Assembly (NCBI GenBank): GCA_965283955.1
Contig: CBDIQW010000001.1
Location: 1,798,001 to 1,862,000, forward strand
Reading direction: 5' to 3'
DNA from: Emticicia sp965283955
GTDB lineage: Bacteria > Bacteroidota > Bacteroidia > Cytophagales > Spirosomataceae
Length of the DNA stretch: 64,000 nt
Positions 36,617-44,315 of this stretch are shown here, one piece after another. A model generated the notes under the pieces. It worked only from the letters and a program-made list of their open reading frames with translations, did no database searches and had not been told where the DNA came from. Numbering within the stretch: position 1 is the first letter of the stretch; every line of letters starts with the position of its first letter. Both the position numbers and the translations under genes were made by a program.

Positions 36617-38174
36617 TTAGTTTGGATAACCAGGATTTTGCGGTTTCAAGTTCGGGTTATTCAACATTTCTTGTCTGCCCAAAGGAAGCAATAAGTGTTT
36701 TTCTTGTAATGGTTGTTTCGAGCTTTGGTTGATATGGCCTACGAAATTATCAAATCCTTTCGTAGTTTCGTTGAATACTTTGCGTAAACGCACCATATCA
36801 AACCAAGTGATTTGCTCGTAGCATAGCTCATGCCATCTTTCCTTCCAAACTGCCTCTCTGAATGAATCTTTTGTATAAGATGACAAAGCAGGAGTTGTTA
36901 GTTTTGCACGGTCTCTGATACGCTTGAAGGCATCATAAGTTGCTTGATTTGGCTCACCAACTTCGTTTTGTGCCTCAGCAAAAGTCAATAATACCTCTGC
37001 ATATCTGATTTGTGGTACATTCAAGTTATCGTTACGAGAACCCGCTACACCTGCCGAACCATTAGCAGTTTGGTTGAAGTGTTTGAAAATATACGGAGCG
37101 ACCTAACTCAAATCTTGCACCATTACCATTTGTGAAATAACTTGTGTAGAAATATCCTTCTTGGTCTTTCGTGCGTAAATCGCCCGCTTCATAAGAGTTA
37201 TAAAACGAAATTGTTGGTACAGTACTTCCTGTTCCACCTGGGCCATTATAAGTTACAGGCTTAAAGTTAGGGAACATATTACCCATTGGATTTCCAGCCA
37301 CTAAAGTGTTATACTGAATCATGAATAAATGCTCAACTCTATTTTTAAGATTCTCTCTGTGAACTTCCGAATAAGTAGGGAACAGATTGATTGTAGCAGG
37401 GTTGCTATTGGCATACGTAATTACTTCGAGTGCCTTATCAGCCGCCAGTTTGTAATGCGTAGCACCTTTGCTCAACGGAAAACCAGCCATCGTGAGATAT
37501 ACACGAGCTAATTGAGCTTTTACTGCCGCCAAACCAACTCTACCACTTACGTCCATCCAAGCTAAACCAGCATTTTCCGCTTCCGTTAAGTCTGCGATGA
37601 TAAGTTTATAAACATCTTCTTGCGATGCTCTTGTAGGCAAAAAATCTTCTGAGTCAGCCGTCTGAGGGTTAGTAATCAACGGAATATCGCCCCAAAGTCT
37701 TACGGCCGTGAAATACGCCGAAGCACGTAAAAACTTAGCTTCGCCCAAAATCTTTTTCTTTTGAGCATCAGGCATTGGCGTAATCGGTGGCACTTTCGCA
37801 ATCACTTGGTTGGCTTGTGCAATTACTTTATACAAACCATTCCAATAGTTTACTACGTGAGCAGTGTTTCCATCATGAACCAAACCGTATAAGTTATTAA
37901 GGTCAGAGTTTTGAGCTGTTTCGGTTGTTGAAGTTCCCGTTAGGGCTTCCAAAAGTTGCCAGTTAGAAGAGAAAATACCAGCACCGCCGCCCATAAATCT
38001 GAGGTCAGCATATACAGATGCCAAAGCCGCTTCAGCGTGGTCAGGAATCGTGTAAAAGCTCTCAGGAGTTAGGTTTGAAGGAGCATTTTCTTTCAAGAAA
38101 TCAGAACAACTGGTCTGACTAACCAATAATGCACTTGCAAGTGCTATTTTAAATTTATTAGAAATATATTTCAT
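36617..38174 (-). CDS. SusD/RagB-family nutrient-binding lipoprotein (frameshifted as read)
   Basis: This is the surface lipoprotein partner of the SusC porin encoded 32 bases upstream. Lipoprotein signal LVSQTSCSDF (Cys about 23), SusD-like N-terminal region with ESFYTIPDHAEAALASVYADL, the TPR-like core (LGEAKFLRASAYFTAVRLWG) and the RagB C-terminal (QIRYAEVLLTFAEAQNEVG, then WKERWHELCYEQITWFDMVR). A one-base indel near 37100 ends the first frame; the other frame continues PYIFKHFNQTANGSAGVAGS. Restored length is about 518 residues. ATG at 38174 is preferred to 38192. Substrate is not predictable, and no glycosidase genes adjoin. Confidence 0.87.
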
Positions 38175-38205
38175 TTTTAATGCTATTTTCAAGATAATTC
38201 ACTGA

Positions 38206-41200
38206 TTAAAACGCAAGCTGTAAGCCCAACATATAAGTAGTAGGTTTTGGATAATTGTGCCACATCATACCTTGCGAGAAAGCACTGTTACCATCACCTT
38301 GGTTAGTTGGAGTTACTTCTGGGTCGCCTATTATTTTATCTGTAACGGCCAAGAAGAAGTTTTGTGCAGAAGCATAAACTCTCAAGCGGCTCAATTTCAA
38401 TTTATCAGTTACGCTACCAGGGAAAGTATAACCCAACAATAAGTTTCTACCACGTAAGAAAGAGCCATCTTTAATCCACCAGCTATCAACGTTTGTTACG
38501 TATCCTGCTCTTGTATCTCTGATTTCAGCAATCATTGTGTTTTGGTTTTGTGGAGTCCAAGCGTTCAATACTGATTTGTAGCTGTTTGCCAATGCTTGAC
38601 GGTCTTCGCTGGCGTGAAGGTTCATCATCATTACATCGTTTCCATAAGAATACTGCAATTCAAGCGTTAAATCGAAGTTGCCGTATTTCCAAGTATTTGT
38701 CAATGCTCCCCAGAATTTAGGGCTACCATTTCCGATAATTGAGCGGTCAGCGTCTGTGATAGCATTATCGCCGTTTACGTCCAAATATTTAATATCACCT
38801 GGTAGAACTGTCAAACCGTTACGGTAACTTGTAAATTTAGCAGCTTGGTCTCTTTCAGCTTCGCTCCAAACACCCAAACGAGTAAGTCCCCAGAACGAAC
38901 CAACTGGCTCTCCGATACGGATAATGTTAGTAGGGTTTGTAAAGTTAGGCCCACCAACGTTGAAGATATCAGAAGGCGTTGCCAACGAAAGAACCTTGTT
39001 TTGGTTGAATGAAATATTGAAACTTGTATTCCAACGTAATTTTGCTGTATTGATGTTTACAGTATTTACAGCAAACTCAAAACCTTTGTTTTGCATCGAA
39101 CCAACGTTTCTTCTGATTGTGCTATATCCACTTGTTTGTGGTACTGGAGCATCCAAAAGCATATCGGTTGTTTTACGATAGTAGAAATCAGCTTCAATGT
39201 TCACACGGTTGCTGAATAAACCAATTTCTAAACCAACATCAGCTTGTGCTGTTTTTTCCCATTTCAAGTTAGGGTTTGCCAAACGTGAAAGACCAGTTCC
39301 CGAAACACGAGTATCATTATAAATAGTAGCGTAGTTTGAGCTAAGCAATGATAATGATGAATACGAAGGAATTTCTGAGTTACCTGTAAGACCGTAGCTC
39401 GTACGTAATTTCAAGTTAGAAATTACAGTGTTTTTGCTCATGAATTCTTCTTCTGAAATTTTCCATGCAAATGCTCCTGATGGGAAGAAAGCAAACTTGC
39501 TGTTTTCACCGAATCTTGATGAACCATCAGCTCTACCCGTAAACGTAAACAAATATTTGTTGCTCAAACTATAATTAATACGACCAAAATATGAGTTAAA
39601 TGCGAAACGTGAAGCACCCGAACCAACGGCTGGAAGCGTAGCACCCGCACCTAAGTTATTGAAACCAAAGTAGTCAGTAGCAAAACCACGCACACTCGCA
39701 CTCATATTAAAGAAGTCAGTTTGTTGCCAAGAGAGACCTAATAAACCAGTAAATGAGTGGATTTTATTAAACGTTTTGTTATATGTCAAGAAATTTTCTA
39801 ACGACCAGAACGTTTGTTTTTGGTTCGATGTTGAGGCTGTCCCTTGGTCGCCAATTGCCAGCGTACGTGTAGTAGATTGGTTGTTTTCCTGAGTCATGAT
39901 GTTTGCTCCAAAAACCGTTTTCATCTCTAAACCTTTCGCAAATGTAATGTTTGAATAAACCGAACCCGTTGTCGTTTGTGTATTCAAAATATATTTACGA
40001 CCCATCAAACGGTGAACCGAACTGAATGTTCCTTCTGCAAATGGGAAATCACGGTTATTGGCATACGTACCATCGGCGTATTGTACAGGAAGGAAAGGAA
40101 AATCTTCTACAATCTGACGAGCAACGGCATCATTCACATCCACTAAATTTTCTGATTGATTATTATAAGCGAGCGTTCCTCCTACTTTCAACCATTTCTT
40201 GATTTGGTCATCAATCGTGAATCTACCTGCATAACGTTTCATGTACGAAGTCTTGATAAGACCTTGGTCATCACGGTATCCTAATGAGAATGAATATTGT
40301 GTACGCTCATTTCCGCCATTAAAACCTAACTGATGATTTTGAGATAATTTGTTTTGTGACGATTCTTTGAACCAATCTGTATCATAGAGTGGATTTCCTT
40401 GCGAATCAAACACACGTGGGTCAGTACGACGTAATTTTGGGTTTAAATAGGCCCATCTACCAGCTGCCCAACCTACTGGGTCATATTTTTGCATATTTGC
40501 CCAAGCTAAATCTTCAACAGCCATGTATTCTTTGGCATTTAATACTTCTGGACGGTTTGGCCCAATTGTATTCACACTAAAGTCTGAGCTATAAGTAACT
40601 TGTCCTTCATTAGCTTTTCCTTTTTTAGTCGTGATTAATACCACACCATTCGCACCTCTTGCACCGTAAATAGCCGTAGAAGAGGCATCTTTTAATACTT
40701 CTACCGAAACGATGTCGTTAGGGTTAATGTAGTCAATTGCCGAACTAAATTGATTTTGGTTATTTTGTGGGAGCATCACTCCATCAACTACATACAAAGG
40801 ATTATTTGATGAGTTGATTGAGCTAAAACCTCTCACACGGATAGTCGTACGACCACCTGGGCGACCAGAGTTTGTGTTAACCTGTACCCCCGACATTCTG
40901 CCCGAAAGAGCTTGGTTCAACGATGCCGCTGGACGCTCCAATAATTGGTCTTGTTTTACCGTACCAACCGAACCAGTTAAATCTGATTTCTTTTGTGTAC
41001 CGTAACCAATCACAACCATTTCTTCCAAGACGTTTTCTTTAGAAGTAAGTATAATATCGAAGTTAGTCTTATTACCAACCACTATTTCTTGTGTATCGTA
41101 GCCAACAAACGATATTACAAGAGTAGTTGAACTGTTTGGCACTTCAATTTTGAAATTACCACTTACATCTGTGCTTGCACCTTTAGTTGTGCCTTTCACA

Positions 41201-41349
41201 GCTACACTGGCACCGATAACCGCCTCGCCATTTCCATCAGTTACCTTACCAGTAACCACTTTAGAACTTTGGCCAAACGTTACCAAAGAAAGTAAGAAAA
41301 AGAGGACTGACAAGTACCTCGACTTGAATTGGTAGAACTTACATTTCAT
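38206..41349 (-). CDS. SusC/RagA-family TonB-linked outer-membrane transporter
   Basis: This protein of 1047 residues is the usual SusC length. It has a signal peptide (residues 1-28), a carboxypeptidase-regulatory-like domain (GKVTDGNGEAVIGASVAVKG, about 34-115), a plug domain (GYGTQKKSDLTGSVGTVK, then YVVDGV and KDASSTAIYGARGANGVVLI) and a 22-strand barrel that ends in Phe. No STN domain is present, so it probably does not signal to an anti-sigma factor. It imports ligands captured by the SusD lipoprotein downstream. A TATATTTG -7-like element (reverse strand, 41401-41408) lies 52 bases before the ATG without a clear -33. Confidence 0.93.
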   Translation of the reverse strand: MKCKFYQFKSRYLSVLFFLLSLVTFGQSSKVVTGKVTDGNGEAVIGASVAVKGTTKGASTDVSGNFKIEVPNSSTTLVISFVGYDTQEIVVGNKTNFDIILTSKENVLEEMVVIGYGTQKKSDLTGSVGTVKQDQLLERPAASLNQALSGRMSGVQVNTNSGRPGGRTTIRVRGFSSINSSNNPLYVVDGVMLPQNNQNQFSSAIDYINPNDIVSVEVLKDASSTAIYGARGANGVVLITTKKGKANEGQVTYSSDFSVNTIGPNRPEVLNAKEYMAVEDLAWANMQKYDPVGWAAGRWAYLNPKLRRTDPRVFDSQGNPLYDTDWFKESSQNKLSQNHQLGFNGGNERTQYSFSLGYRDDQGLIKTSYMKRYAGRFTIDDQIKKWLKVGGTLAYNNQSENLVDVNDAVARQIVEDFPFLPVQYADGTYANNRDFPFAEGTFSSVHRLMGRKYILNTQTTTGSVYSNITFAKGLEMKTVFGANIMTQENNQSTTRTLAIGDQGTASTSNQKQTFWSLENFLTYNKTFNKIHSFTGLLGLSWQQTDFFNMSASVRGFATDYFGFNNLGAGATLPAVGSGASRFAFNSYFGRINYSLSNKYLFTFTGRADGSSRFGENSKFAFFPSGAFAWKISEEEFMSKNTVISNLKLRTSYGLTGNSEIPSYSSLSLLSSNYATIYNDTRVSGTGLSRLANPNLKWEKTAQADVGLEIGLFSNRVNIEADFYYRKTTDMLLDAPVPQTSGYSTIRRNVGSMQNKGFEFAVNTVNINTAKLRWNTSFNISFNQNKVLSLATPSDIFNVGGPNFTNPTNIIRIGEPVGSFWGLTRLGVWSEAERDQAAKFTSYRNGLTVLPGDIKYLDVNGDNAITDADRSIIGNGSPKFWGALTNTWKYGNFDLTLELQYSYGNDVMMMNLHASEDRQALANSYKSVLNAWTPQNQNTMIAEIRDTRAGYVTNVDSWWIKDGSFLRGRNLLLGYTFPGSVTDKLKLSRLRVYASAQNFFLAVTDKIIGDPEVTPTNQGDGNSAFSQGMMWHNYPKPTTYMLGLQLAF

Positions 41350-41666
41350 AAAAAAATTAAGTTTTGTTTTGTTTAATAATTGAGTTTTTGAATAAGAGTC
41401 CAAATATATTAATATTTTTTAATAAATAAGTGTAATAAAAATTATGAATTTATTAAATGGCAATATTTTTATTTTTTAATTAAAAAGATTGGCCGCTTAT
41501 TGTATCCAATTATTAAAAAAAGTATCTTATAGTTAGGCATTTATAAAAAATCAAAAAAAAATGAGGTAATAGTTCAAGAAAATGTAAAAATTTTCAAATT
41601 ATTTTGAAAATTTAGAAAGTAATATTTACATTTGTTAACTTGAAGTGAACACATACCCATAAAAGA
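41350..41666. other. Divergent promoter region of susC and TonB-C gene
   Basis: These 317 very AT-rich bases lie between divergent starts. No coding frame or RNA gene is seen. The right side holds a well-formed Bacteroidota promoter (41603-41634); the left side has only a -7-like element for susC. Confidence 0.55.
41603..41634 (+). promoter_or_regulatory. Bacteroidota-type promoter (TTTG-N20-TACATTTG)
   Basis: TTTG at 41603-41606, a 20-base spacer and TACATTTG at 41627-41634 match the Bacteroidota housekeeping consensus TTTG-N19-21-TANNTTTG exactly. The predicted start is near 41641, 26 bases before the ATG at 41667. Confidence 0.7.
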
Positions 41667-42491
41667 ATGAAAAAATTAACCTTGGTCGCCCTCACAGGTG
41701 TTCTGCTGTGCTATAACTATGTCCGTGGACAAGACCCAACATCACAACTGCCTGTTTCTGTACTTGTTATCGGTAATGATGCAAGAAAATCTTCTCCTAA
41801 TTCCGAACAAACCATTACCAAGTATTACTCAATCAATCGAAAAGAAGTGAAAACTCCTCAGGATGCTGCCTTCTACAGAGAGTTTAAGCAAGTAGCCGAA
41901 AAACTTTATCAAGTATGCGAATACCGTATTGACCGCCGCCCTTCGATGGAACTTTATGTGACTAATACTGCCTATGATGTAAAAAATGGGCCTTATCGTT
42001 TATACGCACCAGACGGAATCTTGATTGACAATGAAGGGATGTATAAGAATGATGTTCAAGTTGGAAACTGGTATTATTATCACCGAAATGGCAAACTTAG
42101 TGGCAAAGAAATCTATGAAGATGGCCTATTAGTTGATGCAGAATACTTCAACGAAGATGGAAGTAAACTTACTGATATTACGGCGGCCGTACGTGAGAAA
42201 CCAAGTTTTCCAGGCGGTGTAACAGAAATGGACAAGTTCGTACAAAAAGTAATCGAGCTTCCTGAAGAGGTTGTGAAAAACAAAATTACGGGTAAAATGG
42301 CAATAGGTTTTTTTGTAGAACCTGATGGATCGCTGACGAATCCTAAAATCGAACTATCGCTTAACCGTGCGTTAGATGAAGCAGCCTTTAAAGTACTTGA
42401 CCAAATGCCGAAGTGGATTCCTGCAAAATCACATAATCGACTTATCAGAACAAAATTCACAATGCCAATAACGATTACCATCAGAAAATAA
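41667..42491 (+). CDS. Exported protein with MORN-like repeats and TonB C-terminal domain
   Basis: This is a 274-residue protein with a signal peptide (residues 1-22). The middle contains MORN/YwqK-like units (NGPYRLYAPDGILIDNEGMY, VGNWYYYHRNGKLSG) and the end is a TonB_C domain (KMAIGFFVEPDGSLTNPKI, AFKVLDQMPKWIPA). Unlike classical TonB it has no Pro-rich spacer and only a cleavable-looking signal, so it may be a periplasmic protein that borrowed the TonB_C fold. It is paralogous to the next gene. It is transcribed from the promoter at 41603. Confidence 0.8.
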   Translation: MKKLTLVALTGVLLCYNYVRGQDPTSQLPVSVLVIGNDARKSSPNSEQTITKYYSINRKEVKTPQDAAFYREFKQVAEKLYQVCEYRIDRRPSMELYVTNTAYDVKNGPYRLYAPDGILIDNEGMYKNDVQVGNWYYYHRNGKLSGKEIYEDGLLVDAEYFNEDGSKLTDITAAVREKPSFPGGVTEMDKFVQKVIELPEEVVKNKITGKMAIGFFVEPDGSLTNPKIELSLNRALDEAAFKVLDQMPKWIPAKSHNRLIRTKFTMPITITIRK

Positions 42492-42684
42492 AATTTGTGC
42501 CTAATAATCTATAAAATGTAAGTACATACAGTCTTTGATACTGTATATCTATTTGTTGTGAAAAGCCCAAAGGCGACTTTGGCATAGTTTTTGAAAAGTT
42601 ATTAAACGGATACAAAATGTACCCGTAAACTTCTTTTCATCCAAGAATTTACGTGCTTAACACATACCCAAAAAGAATAATTAC

Positions 42685-43500
42685 ATGAAAAAGGTTTTTA
42701 CCTCTGCCATTGCATTGAGCTTTAGCTTGTCGGTCTTTGCCCAAACCTCAACCTCGGAAAATTCGCCTGTATATGCCCAAGCATCTGAAGTGGCGAGTTC
42801 GCAAATTGATTTAACATCAAATGATGTCACGAGAAAATATTTCAATATCAATCGTGAAGAAGTAAAATCGTTAGATGAAGCTAAGTATATACAGATTTCA
42901 AAAAAAAATGCAAAAGGCTTGTGGGATATCGCTGAATTTTTTGCCGATGGTTTCTTGAAAATGGAAGGAACATTTTTGGATGAAAAATTAGAAGTTCGCT
43001 CAGGCAAATTCAAATTTTATCGTCCGAGTGGTGTAATTGACTATGAAGGCGTTTATCAAGGAAACATCCCAACTGATGAATGGAAATTCTATTTCCCGAA
43101 TGGACAAATGAGTAGTTTGGAAATTTATGAAAATGGAAACAGAGTAAGAGAAGATTATTGGAATGAAGACGGTACTCCTCTTATCAATAAATCTTCCGCT
43201 GAGCGTATGTTACCCATGTTTAATGGCGGACAGCTTTTAATGAGTGAATATTTGAAGAAAAATTTACAATATCCGGCCGAAGCAGCCGCTACTAAAATTG
43301 CAGGAAAGGTCGTTATTAGTTTCTGGGTAAACGAAGATGGTTCGATTGCAAATCCGAAAATAGAAGAATCTTTGGGAACGGTTTTCGATAATTCAGTCTT
43401 GAAAATGGTTAATGAAATGCCAAAATGGTTACCAGCCAGACACCATAATCGCCCAGCAAAACAGATGTATATTTTGCCAGTAGCTTTTAGTTATAATTGA
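42685..43500 (+). CDS. Exported protein with MORN-like repeats and TonB C-terminal domain (paralogue)
   Basis: This is a 271-residue paralogue of the upstream gene with the same layout: signal peptide (MKKVFTSAIALSFSLSVFAQ), the YFNINREEVKSLDEAKY segment also seen in its neighbour (YSINRKEVKTPQDAAFY), MORN-like units (SGVIDYEGVYQGNIPTDEWK) and a TonB_C end (KVVISFWVNEDGSIANPKI). The two genes arose by tandem duplication and have diverged. Its gap from the first gene (193 bases) suggests a separate promoter. A terminator follows at 43522. Confidence 0.8.
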   Translation: MKKVFTSAIALSFSLSVFAQTSTSENSPVYAQASEVASSQIDLTSNDVTRKYFNINREEVKSLDEAKYIQISKKNAKGLWDIAEFFADGFLKMEGTFLDEKLEVRSGKFKFYRPSGVIDYEGVYQGNIPTDEWKFYFPNGQMSSLEIYENGNRVREDYWNEDGTPLINKSSAERMLPMFNGGQLLMSEYLKKNLQYPAEAAATKIAGKVVISFWVNEDGSIANPKIEESLGTVFDNSVLKMVNEMPKWLPARHHNRPAKQMYILPVAFSYN

Positions 43501-43521
43501 GTGATCCTTTTTTGTCCCCCG

Positions 43522-43550
43522 AGCCGTGGTTTTCGAACCATGGCTTTTTT
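43522..43550 (+). terminator. Intrinsic terminator
   Basis: AGCCGTGGTT (43522-43531), loop TTCG and AACCATGGCT (43536-43545) with one G-T pair and a following T-run. It ends the TonB-C paralogue gene. Confidence 0.85.
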
Positions 43551-43686
43551 GTTTTAAAGGCTAATTGCCTGATAATGAACCTATTATTTATATTCTCGGT
43601 AAAACGGCATTTAAGTAACTTTTCAAATATTTTATTTCCTTTTTTTAGAATATATTAAATTTTAAGATTTTTTATGAATAAAGGCT

Positions 43687-43717
43687 TGTTTCATAAAAAA
43701 CGATTTTGTTACATTTG
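43687..43717 (+). promoter_or_regulatory. Bacteroidota-type promoter upstream of the dab cluster
   Basis: TTG at 43687-43689, a 20-base spacer and TACATTTG at 43710-43717 fit the Bacteroidota consensus apart from a C in place of the first T of the -33 element. It lies 28 bases before the 43745 ATG and would drive the small exported protein and the dab genes. Confidence 0.55.
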
Positions 43718-43744
43718 GCAAAATAAAGTGATTTACTCCAACTC

Positions 43745-44119
43745 ATGAGAATGTTTTTGCCCATATTTTGGTTTGTGCTGAATGTATTGAGTTTCAATAC
43801 ATTTGCGGACAACTATGAGCAAAAAAATCTTGATAATGCCCAGTTTACTTACTGGTCGGCTTCTCCTTCCGACAATTCATCTGATAGTAAATCACAAAAT
43901 TATTTTCCTTCCGAAAAAGTAGAAGAAAACGTCGAAGAAGACTCAGAACACGAATCTGATTTAGAAATTTTCGGTGGCTCACTCGACTTTCTTTACAATC
44001 AATTTACATTCATTAAGCAAACAGCGGCGTTCAAAAAACTTACTGCTTGTTATAGTGATATTTTTCCAACTGCTTCTAATCAAGCAAAGTTTATACTCTT
44101 CCGTAATATCAGAATCTGA
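43745..44119 (+). CDS. Small exported hypothetical protein ahead of dabA
   Basis: This is a 124-residue protein with a signal peptide-like start (MRMFLPIFWFVLNVLSFNTF) and an acidic, Ser-rich middle (SEKVEENVEEDSEHESDLEI). No family was recognised. It sits between the promoter at 43687 and dabA on the same strand, about 197 bases before dabA, so it may be in the same transcript. Confidence is moderate because composition is of low complexity. Confidence 0.5.
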   Translation: MRMFLPIFWFVLNVLSFNTFADNYEQKNLDNAQFTYWSASPSDNSSDSKSQNYFPSEKVEENVEEDSEHESDLEIFGGSLDFLYNQFTFIKQTAAFKKLTACYSDIFPTASNQAKFILFRNIRI

Positions 44120-44315
44120 TACCACTATCGTTTCGCAGTATCAGCTTACGAAATCATTTTCGCTCTCATTTTTAGGTAAATTATTCAGAATAAACGATGC
44201 TCTAATGCACTGTATGCGTGTTTTTGTTCATTGTTTTGACGTAATACGTTGCCTTTTTGAAGCAAAACTACATTTCGACCCTGTCTTAGTTTCTTATAAA
44301 ATCATTAAAATCTTT

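Noticed and set aside
43974..44315. N-terminal extension of DabA
   Set aside because: It is in frame but overlaps the small exported protein gene and has non-conserved composition; the family starts at 44316.
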